From assembly GCF_031082295.1 (NCBI RefSeq), contig NZ_JAVHLD010000008.1, positions 50,053-114,052 of the forward strand: a stretch of 64,000 nt of DNA, in the 5' to 3' direction. The notes beneath the pieces were generated by a model. That model was not told the DNA's origin. It did no database searches and saw only the letters and a program-made list of their open reading frames with translations. The translations under genes were made by a program, and so were the position numbers. Source of the DNA: Humidesulfovibrio sp. (GTDB lineage: Bacteria > Desulfobacterota > Desulfovibrionia > Desulfovibrionales > Desulfovibrionaceae). How positions within the stretch are numbered: the first letter of the stretch is position 1; each line of letters begins with the position of its first letter. Of this stretch, positions 26,427 to 34,755 are shown piece by piece.

Positions 26427-27593
26427 CTACTTCTTGTAGAGCTCGCCGGTTTCGGGATTCCAGAAGTTGTCGAACTTGCCGTCCTTGACCACCTGGATCA
26501 CGTAGTTGGAGCCGGAATCGCCGTTCTCCTTGTACTTGATCTTCTTGGAGGCGCCCTCGAACTCAAGCTTCATGAGCTCGGCCTTGACCTTATCGGCGTC
26601 GGTGGAACCGGCGGCCTTGACGGCCTTCAGGTAGGCCACGGCGGAATCGTAGGCATAGGCGGAGTAGGCGCCGGGCTCGCCCAGCTTCTTGTAGGCCTCG
26701 GCAAACTTCTTGTAGGCCGGGGTCTCCTTGTCGGTGTAGCCAAAGGTAAGGAACACGCCCTCGGCATCCTTCTTGGCCAGTTCCATCAGCTGCGGATGGT
26801 ACACGGCGTCCTGGGCAAGGATCTTGGTCTTGATGCCCATGCGGGCGACCTGGATGAGCATGGGGGCGGCGGCGGCGGAGTTCTGCAGGCTGACGTAGAA
26901 GACGTCGGGCTTGGCGGCCTTGACCTTGGTCAGGACGGCGGAGAAGTCCTTGTCGCCCTGGTTCACGTGCTCGTGGCCCAGCACCTTGAGGCCGGCGGCG
27001 GCGGCGAGCTTCTCGACGTTGTCGGCCAGGCCCTGGGAGTAGGTGGTCTTGTCGTCCACCAGGTAGATGGTCTTGGCCTTCAGGTACTCCTGGGTGAACT
27101 TCACGGCGGCCTTGCTCTGGTCGTCGTCACGTCCGCAGGTGCGGTACATGTACTTGTGGCCGCTCTCGGTGACCTTCTCGTTGGTGGAGGCCGGGGTCAG
27201 CATGAGAATCTTCGCGGCCATGAGGGGCTCCGCAGCCGGGATGGTGGCGCTGGAGCAGTAGGCGCCGATGACGGCAGTGACTTTCTCGTTGATGAGCTTG
27301 TTGGCGGCGGCCACGGCCTGGCGCGGGTCGCAGGCGGTATCTTCAGCCTGGAGGGTCACGGGGCCAAGGGGGCCCATCTCGGCGTTCATGACTTCGATGG
27401 CGGCGAGAACGCCGTTCTTGATGTCGTTGCCGTCAGCGGCGTACTGGCCGGTCAGGGGGCTCAGGCTGCCGATCTTGATGCCGGCGGCCTTGGGGGCCTC
27501 GGCTTTCTTCTCTTCTTTTTTCTCGCCGCCGCAGCCCACGGCCACGAACGAGACGAGCAGTAGCAAGGACAGCAAATATAACGCGCGTTTCAT
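26427..27593 (-). CDS. livJ: Branched-chain amino acid binding lipoprotein
   Basis: A 388-residue periplasmic-binding protein of the Leu/Ile/Val (Peripla_BP_6) family. Its signal peptide ends in a lipobox, VAVGCGG with Cys21, so it is a lipoprotein. A short Glu/Lys-rich linker is followed by IKIGSLSPLTGQYA, the family's first strand. The ligand-binding region AYCSSATIPAAEPLMAAK lies near residue 115. It delivers amino acids to LivH-LivM. It lies between livG and livH in one operon. Confidence 0.95.
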   Translation of the reverse strand: MKRALYLLSLLLLVSFVAVGCGGEKKEEKKAEAPKAAGIKIGSLSPLTGQYAADGNDIKNGVLAAIEVMNAEMGPLGPVTLQAEDTACDPRQAVAAANKLINEKVTAVIGAYCSSATIPAAEPLMAAKILMLTPASTNEKVTESGHKYMYRTCGRDDDQSKAAVKFTQEYLKAKTIYLVDDKTTYSQGLADNVEKLAAAAGLKVLGHEHVNQGDKDFSAVLTKVKAAKPDVFYVSLQNSAAAAPMLIQVARMGIKTKILAQDAVYHPQLMELAKKDAEGVFLTFGYTDKETPAYKKFAEAYKKLGEPGAYSAYAYDSAVAYLKAVKAAGSTDADKVKAELMKLEFEGASKKIKYKENGDSGSNYVIQVVKDGKFDNFWNPETGELYKK

Positions 27594-27620
27594 CTCATCT
27601 TCCCCCTGTTTGTAGATTTG

Positions 27621-28376
27621 CTATTGGCCCAGATACGCCTCGATCACCCGTGCATCGCGCTGAATCTCTTCAGGCTTGCCCTGGGCGATCATCACACCGT
27701 GATCCAAAACGACAATGTTGCGGCAGATGCCCATGACGACCTTCATGTCGTGCTCAACCATGAGAATGCTGATGCCAAGGGAGCTGATGCGCCCGATGGT
27801 GTGCATCAACTCCCGGCTCTCGGCCGGATTCAGGCCTGCGGCGGGCTCATCCAGCAGGAGCGTCTTGGGCTCGCTGGCCAGGGCGCGGGCGATCTCCAGC
27901 CTGCGCTGCAGGCCGTAGGCCATGTTCGAGGCCACTTCACCGGCGAAGTCTTCAAGTCCCATGAAGACGAGCGCCTCCATGGCCTTGCCGCGGATTCGCC
28001 GCTCCTCCCGCTTTTGAGCCCCTGTGCGCAGAATGGCGCCAAGAACCCCCTCTCGGGTGCGGCTGTGCTGCGCCACCATGACATTTTCCAAAGCTGTCAT
28101 ATTCTGGAACAGCCGGATGTTTTGAAAGGTTCTCGCCACACCCAGGGCCAGGATCTTGTGCGGACGCATCTCTATGAGCGGCTTGCCGTCGTAGCTCACC
28201 TGCCCTGCCGATGTCTGGTACACGCCAGTGATCACGTTGAAGACCGTGGTCTTGCCAGCTCCATTGGGACCGATGAGGCCCACGATATCCCCTTCGCTCA
28301 CGCGGAAGGAGACATCCGTGAGCGCCTGCAACCCGCCGAAGCGCACGCTGATGTCTGAAAGTTCCAAAATTGCCAT
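27621..28376 (-). CDS. livG: Branched-chain amino acid ABC transporter ATPase LivG
   Basis: A 251-residue ATPase. Walker A is GPNGAGKTT (37-45), Walker B is LLLDEPAAGLNP (near 170) and the H-loop is MVEHDMKVV (near 200). The signature reads YGLQRRLEIARAL, close to the LivG form. LivG usually follows livM; here it is the first gene of the operon, 27 bp ahead of the binding-protein gene. I see no clear Shine-Dalgarno sequence before ATG 28376. Confidence 0.95.
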   Translation of the reverse strand: MAILELSDISVRFGGLQALTDVSFRVSEGDIVGLIGPNGAGKTTVFNVITGVYQTSAGQVSYDGKPLIEMRPHKILALGVARTFQNIRLFQNMTALENVMVAQHSRTREGVLGAILRTGAQKREERRIRGKAMEALVFMGLEDFAGEVASNMAYGLQRRLEIARALASEPKTLLLDEPAAGLNPAESRELMHTIGRISSLGISILMVEHDMKVVMGICRNIVVLDHGVMIAQGKPEEIQRDARVIEAYLGQ

Positions 28377-28387
28377 AAGTGCCGTGG

Positions 28388-28417
28388 ACTATACAGAAGC
28401 CCGGCGAATAAAATCAA
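28388..28417 (-). promoter_or_regulatory. Candidate sigma-70 promoter of the liv operon
   Basis: On the minus strand TTGATT (28412-28417) and TATAGT (28388-28393) are separated by 18 bp. Transcription would start only about 5 nt before the livG ATG, giving an almost leaderless mRNA. Confidence 0.5.
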
Positions 28418-28611
28418 GCTCGAAGATGACTAAAATGCGTGGCGCATGGACATATCCTTAGCGGCACGTCACTTTTAAGACACGACAGGCACTGGCGCAG
28501 AACAATATTCGGCACAAGGTCTCCCACCCCGAGAGCTGCCGCACATGCACTTGCCCGCTGGCCCGATTCCGGCTAAGAGAGCTTTTTACACCACACCAGA
28601 AAAGAGACCCC

Positions 28612-30255
28612 ATGACAGACAGACCCATCAAATTTGACCGCAATGACGAGTCCAAGCCACGGCTTACGCCCTTGGAAGACCTCCTCGACCTGGACGCAAA
28701 ACTCTTGTCCATGGTGGCTCGCCGTTGCCGCATCGTGCAGCGCGCGGCACGAGGCCGCCAGGTGCTCGACCGCGACATGGAGAAGCAGCTCCGCCTGGGC
28801 TTCGAGCAGGCCGCAAAGCAGCAGAACCTGGACCCGCGCCTGGCGCGCCAGCTGTTCCCGGTGCTCAACGCCTTTGGCCTGGAGCCCCAGGAAACCCGCC
28901 GCTCCTCGGACAAGCCCTTCGCGCTCATTCCGCGCTCCGAACCCGCGGACATCGATATCAAAGGTCCGCGCTCCCTCTCGCGCACGCGCATGCTCGCGGT
29001 GCTTGCCGCCGCCACCGGCTCGTCCGTGCGGCTGTCCGGCGTGGTGCTGAACGACCCCCTTGTGGAACTCGTCAAGGCGCTGAACCAGGCCGGAGCGCAC
29101 CTGTCCTGGACCACGGACGAACTCACCGGCTCTGCCAGCCAGGGCAAGGCGGAAGACTCCCCCCTGCGCTTCGAGGACGTGCTCGTCTTCGCCGGGGAGG
29201 AACCCTTCACGCTTTATGTGCTGCTGGCTTTGGCCCTGCGCGAGGCCGGCCGCTCCAAGTTCGCGGGCGGGCCGAACCTCAAGTTTCTCGACCTGCGGCA
29301 CCTGGACGCCATCCTGCCGCGACTTGGCGCGCGCCTTGCGCCCATGAACCCGCGTTCGCGCGGGCTGCCCGCTCGCCTGGAGTCCGGCGGGCGCATGGCC
29401 TCGCGCCTGGAGCTTCTGCCCGAGACCCCGCCCCTGTTCGCCCAGGCTTTGGCGCTGGCCGCCTGGAGCTACCCCGAGGGACTGCGCCTGGTGCTCTCCT
29501 CCGAGCCCATCGCCGCCGCCGGTCAGGCCCTTGCCCTGGACGAGGCCGTGGAGACCCTGAACCTTTGCCAGGTCTCCGCTCGGCGCCAGGGCAACGAGTA
29601 CATCATCCCGTCGTGCAGCCCAAAGGTTCCCGCGGCCCCCGAGCTGCCGCTCGATCCCGCGCTCTCGGCCTACCTGCTGGCGCTGCCCGCGCTGGCCGGT
29701 GGCGTCACGCGCCTGGCGGGTCGGCTTGAGCTGCCGCAGTTCGTGCGTGACGACTTCGAGGCCCTGGGCCTTCCCCTGAACATCGAAGCCGCCGTGGCGG
29801 AATCGCGCAACGACAGCCTGACCCCCGGAGTAGACCTGTTCATGGGCCGCCAGAGCGAATACCTGCCCCTGGCTCTGGCCCTGGCGGTCAAGGCTGGCGG
29901 CGCGCGCGTGATGCTGCCTCTCGACGTGCCCGCTCGCGCCCAGGCCATCGACCTGCTGGAGCGCCTGGGTGTGGAGCACGACTCCCTTGAAGACGCCCTG
30001 GTGGTGCAGGCCGGAAGCCTCAAGCCCTGGGAGGGCGTGTGGACCAGCCCTGGCCCGCACTCCACGCTGGCCTTGGCCTTGCTGTCCTTCCTGCGACCCG
30101 GCATCGCCATCGACAACCCCGGCGGACTGGCTTTCCTCTGGCCGAGGTTCTGGTCCGTCTACAACGCCCTGCCCGTGGTGCGAGAGCAAGCCCCCGCGCC
30201 CAAGGAACCCGAGAAGCATGTCGTCAAGTCCAGAAAACAGCGCGTCCGAGTCTGA
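28612..30255 (+). CDS. Chorismate-mutase-like/EPSP-synthase-like fusion with altered active site
   Basis: A 547-residue protein. Residues 18-90 are helical and resemble an AroQ chorismate mutase (LLDLDAKLLSMVARR). The rest has the EPSP synthase (AroA) fold. The strand-helix IKGPRSLSRTRMLAVLAAA replaces the usual GDKSISHR, with Arg in place of the catalytic Lys. At the GNSGTTMR position it reads GEEPFTLYVL and lacks that motif's Arg. Shikimate-pathway activity is therefore uncertain. No other aromatic pathway gene is nearby; Desulfovibrio carry separate aro clusters. The gene is followed by an overlapping small ORF, then aconitase. A regulatory or sugar-binding role is possible. The intact frame suggests selection. 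Confidence 0.65.
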   Translation: MTDRPIKFDRNDESKPRLTPLEDLLDLDAKLLSMVARRCRIVQRAARGRQVLDRDMEKQLRLGFEQAAKQQNLDPRLARQLFPVLNAFGLEPQETRRSSDKPFALIPRSEPADIDIKGPRSLSRTRMLAVLAAATGSSVRLSGVVLNDPLVELVKALNQAGAHLSWTTDELTGSASQGKAEDSPLRFEDVLVFAGEEPFTLYVLLALALREAGRSKFAGGPNLKFLDLRHLDAILPRLGARLAPMNPRSRGLPARLESGGRMASRLELLPETPPLFAQALALAAWSYPEGLRLVLSSEPIAAAGQALALDEAVETLNLCQVSARRQGNEYIIPSCSPKVPAAPELPLDPALSAYLLALPALAGGVTRLAGRLELPQFVRDDFEALGLPLNIEAAVAESRNDSLTPGVDLFMGRQSEYLPLALALAVKAGGARVMLPLDVPARAQAIDLLERLGVEHDSLEDALVVQAGSLKPWEGVWTSPGPHSTLALALLSFLRPGIAIDNPGGLAFLWPRFWSVYNALPVVREQAPAPKEPEKHVVKSRKQRVRV

Positions 30256-30511
30256 GACCATCGCCCTGTGCGAGTCCGAGATCGCCAGCTTCACCGCCCA
30301 GCGCGACGACTGCGTGCGCAGGGTGCGTGAGCTCATGGCGGCTGAGGACATGGCCAAGGGCATCTTCCATTCAGAGGAGATTTTCCTGCTCCAGCGCGAC
30401 AAGCTGCGCCTGGAGGTGGAAATCCAGTTCCGGACGAACAAGATCAACCGCATCCGGAAAGGCTATTCGGACGAGGCTGGCGGCCCCGACGCCGGCGGAC
30501 TCCTCTTCTAG
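30218..30511 (+). CDS. Small helical protein of unknown function
   Basis: A 97-residue protein starting at ATG 30218 and overlapping the AroA-like gene by 38 bp in another frame. It is charged and predicted to be one long helical hairpin (about 15-80), with heptad-like QRDDCVRRVRELMAAEDMAK. No membrane segment or known motif is visible. The overlap implies translational coupling with the upstream gene, so the two products may act together. Confidence 0.6.
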   Translation: MSSSPENSASESETIALCESEIASFTAQRDDCVRRVRELMAAEDMAKGIFHSEEIFLLQRDKLRLEVEIQFRTNKINRIRKGYSDEAGGPDAGGLLF

Positions 30512-30556
30512 CCCCGGCAGACAAGCATCCCAAGGAAGCACAAGGAGCACCGTCAC

Positions 30557-32485
30557 ATGGCCAAGGCCCGCAACCTTACCCAGAAGATCATCGCCCAGCA
30601 CCTCGTTTCCGGTAAAATGAACCCTGGCTCCGAGATCGGCCTCAAGATCGACCAGACCCTCACCCAGGACGCCACCGGCACCATGGCCTGCCTGCAGTTC
30701 GAGGCCATCGGCATTGAACGCGTGCGCACCGAGCTTTCCGTGAGCTACGTGGACCACAACACGTTGCAGACCGGCTTCCGCAATCCCGACGACCACCGCT
30801 ACCTGCGCACCATCGCCGCCAAGTACGGCATCGTGTTCTCGCCCGCAGGCACCGGCATCTGCCACCAGCTACACCTTGAGAATTTCGCCAAGCCGGGCAA
30901 GACCCTCATCGGCTCCGACTCGCACACCCCCACCGCGGGCGGCGTGGGCAGCCTCGCCATCGGCGCCGGCGGCCTGTCCGTCGCCCTGGCCATGGCCGGA
31001 ATGCCCTACATGCTGCCCATGCCCAAGGTCGTGCGCGTGCTCCTCACCGGCGAGTTGACCGGCTGGGCCAGCGCCAAGGACGTGATCCTGCACCTGCTGG
31101 GTCAGCTCACCGTCAAGGGCGGCGTGGGCAAGGTCATGGAGTTCGCCGGGCCAGGCGTGGCCACGCTCACCGTGCCGGAACGCGCCACCATCACCAACAT
31201 GGGCGCGGAGCTGGGCGCAACCACCAGCATCTTCCCCAGCGACGCGCAGACCAAGAAATTCCTGTCGCGCATGGGGCGCCCCGAGGACTTCGTCGCAATG
31301 GCCGCAGACCCCAAGGCCACCTACGACGACGAAATCGCCATCGACCTCTCGACCATCGAGCCCCTGGCCGCCGCCCCGCACATGCCCGACCGCATGGTGC
31401 GCATCAAGGATTTGGCTGGCATGCAGGTGGACCAGGCGGCCATCGGCTCCTGCACCAACTCATCTTACACAGACCTCAAGGCCACCGCGCAGCTGCTCGA
31501 CGGGAAGCGCATCAACCCCGCCACGGACCTGCTCATCGCGCCGGGCTCCAAACAGGTGCTGAAGCTCCTGACCGCCGAGGGCCTGCTGGACAACCTGCTC
31601 GACGCCGGGGCGCGCATCCTTGAATGCGCCTGCGGCCCGTGCATCGGCATCGGCGGATCGCCTGTGTCCAAGGGCGTGTGCGCGCGCACCTTCAACCGCA
31701 ACTTCGAGGGCCGCAGCGGCACCCAGGACGCCCAGGTGTACCTGGTGAGCCCGCTCACCGCCGCCCAGGCCGCGCTGAACGGCAAGTTCACCGACCCGGC
31801 CACCTGGGGCACCCCGCCCAAGAAGGCCGAGCTGCCGAAGAAATCCCCGAGCATCCGCCAGCTCTTCGTCTACCCGCCTGAGAACGGCGCTGGCGTCGAG
31901 GTGCTGCGCGGGCCGAACATCGTGGCCCTGCAGCGCTTCGCAGAGCTGCCGGCCGTCATCTCCGGCAAGATCGCGCTAAAGGTCGGCGACAACATCACCA
32001 CCGACCACATCATGCCCGCAGGCGCACAGATCATGGCCCTGCGCTCGAACATCCCGGCCATCAGCGAGCACGTGTTCACCAAGGTGGACCCGGACTTCGT
32101 CAGCCGCATCAAGGAACTCGGCGGCGGGTTCATCCTGGGCGGCGAAAACTACGGCCAGGGCTCCAGCCGCGAGCACGCGGCCCTGGCGCCGCGCCACCTG
32201 GGCGTGCACGCGGTCATCGTCAAGAGCCTGGCCCGCATCCACCGCGCCAATCTGGTCAACTTCGGCATCCTGCCGCTCATCCTCGTCAACAAGGACGACT
32301 ACGAGACGCTGGACCAGGGCGCGGAGCTCGCCATCAACGCCAAGGATATCCGGCCGGGCAAGCCTGTGGAGGTTCTGGTGGGCGGTTCCACCAAGGTCAT
32401 GGTGACAAATGATTTGACGGACCATGAGCTGAAGATTATCCAATCGGGCGGACTGCTGAACACCGTGCGCGCCACAAAGAGCTAA
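30557..32485 (+). CDS. Aconitate hydratase, Aquifex type
   Basis: A 642-residue aconitase that interconverts citrate and isocitrate with a [4Fe-4S] cluster. The SDSHT motif lies near residue 118 (GSDSHTPTAGG). The cluster ligands are Cys in GSCTNSS near 300 and the pair in CACGPCIG near 358-361. The swivel domain carries NYGQGSSREHAAL near 530. The length matches the short 'putative aconitase' class of about 640-650 residues rather than AcnA (about 890). It supplies 2-oxoglutarate precursors in an incomplete TCA cycle. AAGGAG lies well placed before ATG 30557. Confidence 0.93.
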   Translation: MAKARNLTQKIIAQHLVSGKMNPGSEIGLKIDQTLTQDATGTMACLQFEAIGIERVRTELSVSYVDHNTLQTGFRNPDDHRYLRTIAAKYGIVFSPAGTGICHQLHLENFAKPGKTLIGSDSHTPTAGGVGSLAIGAGGLSVALAMAGMPYMLPMPKVVRVLLTGELTGWASAKDVILHLLGQLTVKGGVGKVMEFAGPGVATLTVPERATITNMGAELGATTSIFPSDAQTKKFLSRMGRPEDFVAMAADPKATYDDEIAIDLSTIEPLAAAPHMPDRMVRIKDLAGMQVDQAAIGSCTNSSYTDLKATAQLLDGKRINPATDLLIAPGSKQVLKLLTAEGLLDNLLDAGARILECACGPCIGIGGSPVSKGVCARTFNRNFEGRSGTQDAQVYLVSPLTAAQAALNGKFTDPATWGTPPKKAELPKKSPSIRQLFVYPPENGAGVEVLRGPNIVALQRFAELPAVISGKIALKVGDNITTDHIMPAGAQIMALRSNIPAISEHVFTKVDPDFVSRIKELGGGFILGGENYGQGSSREHAALAPRHLGVHAVIVKSLARIHRANLVNFGILPLILVNKDDYETLDQGAELAINAKDIRPGKPVEVLVGGSTKVMVTNDLTDHELKIIQSGGLLNTVRATKS

Positions 32486-32517
32486 CGCTCAGGCATATCA
32501 GAACAATCGGAGAGATC

Positions 32518-34428
32518 ATGCTCGAAATGTTACGTAGAAACGCCGGAAGCTGGGGCATCAAGATCGCTTTTGGCATCATCATAGTGGTCTTTGTCTTCGC
32601 CTTCGGCATGGGCAGCTTCACCGACAAGAAGGAGCCCGTGGTGGCGTATGTGGGCGGCGAGCCCATCAGCGCCCGCGAATTCCAGAAGGCCTATGAGGAC
32701 GCCATCACGGCCATGCGCCGCCAGAACCCCGGCATTTCCGCCGAGGAACTGAACACGCCGCAGTTCAAGCAGGCGATTCTTGGCCAGTTGGTGAACACGA
32801 AGCTGCTGCTCGGCGCTGCCGCAAAAATGGGCATCACCGTGTCCGAGGCCGAACTGCGCGCCTTCATCAGCAGCATTCCAGCCTTCCACAACGCCCAGAA
32901 CACCTTTGACCAGGGCATCTACAAGAACGCACTGGCGCAGAACAACTCCAACCCCCTGCGCTTCGAGGCCGAGGTCAAGAACAATCAGATTATCCAGAAG
33001 CTCCAGGGCTACACCACCATCTCCGCCCTGCTCACTGAACCGGAGGGAAAAGGCCTGTACCAGTGGGCGCGCGAAAACGTCCGCATGGATTACGTGCTCT
33101 TCGCGGCCAAGGACTTTGAGGCCCAGGTGAAGCCCACGGACAAGCAGATCGCCGACCAGTACGAGGCGACCAAGGACAAATACAAGGAACCCGCGCGCAT
33201 CCGCCTGGAGTTCCTGCCCATCACCGTTTCGGAGTTGGCCGCCACCGTGAAGGTCAGCGACGAGGACGCCAAAAAGAACTACGACGCAAACGCCGAGAGC
33301 TTCAAGCACCCGGCGCAGATGCAGGCGAAACACATCCTGCTCATGGTGCAGCCCTCCGCGCCCAAGGAAGTCGCCGAGAAGGCCCTGGCGCAGATCAAGG
33401 ACATCCAGGCGCAGCTCAAGAAGGGTGCCAGCTTCGATGCCCTTGCCAAGAAATACTCCCAGGACCCCGGCAGCGCGGCCAAAGGCGGCGAGCTGCCCTG
33501 GTTCTCCCAGGGCGCAATGGTCAAGCCCTTTGAGGAAGCGGCCATGGCCCTCAAGCCCGGCCAGATCAGCGAGCCGGTGCGCACCCAGTTCGGCTGGCAC
33601 CTGATCAAGCTCATGGGCAACCGCCCGGCAGGAACGGTGCCTTTCGATCAGGTCAAGGAAGAGATAAAGAAGCGTCTGGCCGAAGAAAAAGCATCTGAGA
33701 AAAGCAACGAAATCCTGGACCAGAGCATGGACCAGATCGCTGCCGGCGTGAAGCTGGCGAAGATCGCCCAGGGCCTGGGCCTCAGCGTTCGCAAGAGCGA
33801 ACCCATGGACCAGCAGGAGATCCAGAAGCAGTTCGGCCTCAAGAAGGAAGCCGTGGACACCCTGTTCACCCTGGCTGACGGCAGCGGAGCCAAGACCCCC
33901 CTGTCCATGGAAGGCGGTCGCGGGTACCTGCTGGCAGAAAAGATTGACGGCACCCCCGAAGCCATCCTGCCTCTCGACAAGGTTCGTGACAAGGTAGTGG
34001 CCGAGATCAAGAGCATGGAAGCGCGCAAGCTGGCCATGGAAAAAGCCCAGAAGGTGCTGGCCGGACTGCAGAACCCTGAGACTCAGGCGCAGACCCTGGC
34101 CTCGGTCAAGGCCGAGTTCAAGACCACCCCGCCGCTGGATCGCCAGGCCGCCGTGGCGCAGACAGGCGGAAACATGCAGCTGCTCGCCGACATCTTCGCC
34201 GCCGCCGACACGAACTGGCTGAAGCAGCCTTACGAGATTCCTGCGGGCGTGGCCCTGGCTCGCCTGGCCGAGCGCATCCCCGCTCCCGAGGCCGATTGGG
34301 AGAAGGAGAAGCGCGTCTGGATCAGCCAGGGTGCGCAGGCCTTCAGCCAGGAGCTGTTCAATGCGCTGCTGACCAACCTGCGCGAGAGCGTCAAGGTGGA
34401 GATTGTGCGCCAGGATCTCCTCAACTAG
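32518..34428 (+). CDS. ppiD: Periplasmic chaperone PpiD (SurA-N and parvulin domains)
   Basis: A 636-residue membrane-anchored folding factor. A single N-terminal helix (residues 16-36, IKIAFGIIIVVFVFAFGMGS) anchors it facing the periplasm. A SurA-N-like chaperone domain spans about 45-200, and a parvulin prolyl isomerase domain about 262-360 (MQAKHILLMV ... GWHLIKLM). A second parvulin-like region follows to about 520. It is close in length to E. coli PpiD (623). It assists outer-membrane and secreted protein folding. It starts 32 bp after the aconitase gene and ends at a strong terminator. Confidence 0.92.
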   Translation: MLEMLRRNAGSWGIKIAFGIIIVVFVFAFGMGSFTDKKEPVVAYVGGEPISAREFQKAYEDAITAMRRQNPGISAEELNTPQFKQAILGQLVNTKLLLGAAAKMGITVSEAELRAFISSIPAFHNAQNTFDQGIYKNALAQNNSNPLRFEAEVKNNQIIQKLQGYTTISALLTEPEGKGLYQWARENVRMDYVLFAAKDFEAQVKPTDKQIADQYEATKDKYKEPARIRLEFLPITVSELAATVKVSDEDAKKNYDANAESFKHPAQMQAKHILLMVQPSAPKEVAEKALAQIKDIQAQLKKGASFDALAKKYSQDPGSAAKGGELPWFSQGAMVKPFEEAAMALKPGQISEPVRTQFGWHLIKLMGNRPAGTVPFDQVKEEIKKRLAEEKASEKSNEILDQSMDQIAAGVKLAKIAQGLGLSVRKSEPMDQQEIQKQFGLKKEAVDTLFTLADGSGAKTPLSMEGGRGYLLAEKIDGTPEAILPLDKVRDKVVAEIKSMEARKLAMEKAQKVLAGLQNPETQAQTLASVKAEFKTTPPLDRQAAVAQTGGNMQLLADIFAAADTNWLKQPYEIPAGVALARLAERIPAPEADWEKEKRVWISQGAQAFSQELFNALLTNLRESVKVEIVRQDLLN

Positions 34429-34448
34429 CCAGCTCCCTTACCAAAGAG

Positions 34449-34486
34449 AAAAAAAGGGGGAAGCCGCAAGGCCTCCCCCTTTTTTT
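34449..34486 (+). terminator. Rho-independent terminator after ppiD
   Basis: A hairpin with A-tract/T-tract flanks: AAAAAAAGGGGGA pairs with TCCCCCTTTTTTT around GCC-GCAA-GGC. It lies 20 bp after the ppiD stop codon and may act in both directions. Confidence 0.85.
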
Positions 34487-34692
34487 CTGCGCAAACAGCT
34501 TGCGGCAGTGCATTGTCCTAACGTGGGCCTGCCCCATGATTTTCCTTGCGCCCCCCCTCTCCGACACTGGCGCTCATTGCCGTGGCCGCGCGAACGCCTT
34601 CGGTTCACGCTCCAGGGCTTGCACTGGTCCCCAGCCAACGACTGTGGTCCACAGAGCGAGCCTCGCCACGGCCAAGGACTGTTCGGCTGCCG
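34487..34692. other. Intergenic spacer between two terminators
   Basis: About 200 bp between the ppiD terminator and the chemoreceptor terminator. I see no credible ORF, promoter or RNA gene in it. Confidence 0.5.
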
Positions 34693-34730
34693 CAAAAGAG
34701 AAGGGGGAAGGCCCGCGAGCCTCCCCCCTT
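34693..34730 (-). terminator. Terminator of the chemoreceptor gene
   Basis: On the minus strand AAGGGGGGAGGCTCG pairs with CGGGCCTTCCCCCTT, followed by CTCTTTT. It lies about 25 bp after the chemoreceptor stop codon. Confidence 0.7.
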
Positions 34731-34755
34731 GTTTGGGCGGTGTTGCTGTTGCGCT

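Noticed and set aside
28573..30453. A 626-codon minus-strand frame opposite the AroA-like gene
   Set aside because: Low-complexity Gln/Gly/Arg-rich translation without motifs; typical high-GC shadow.
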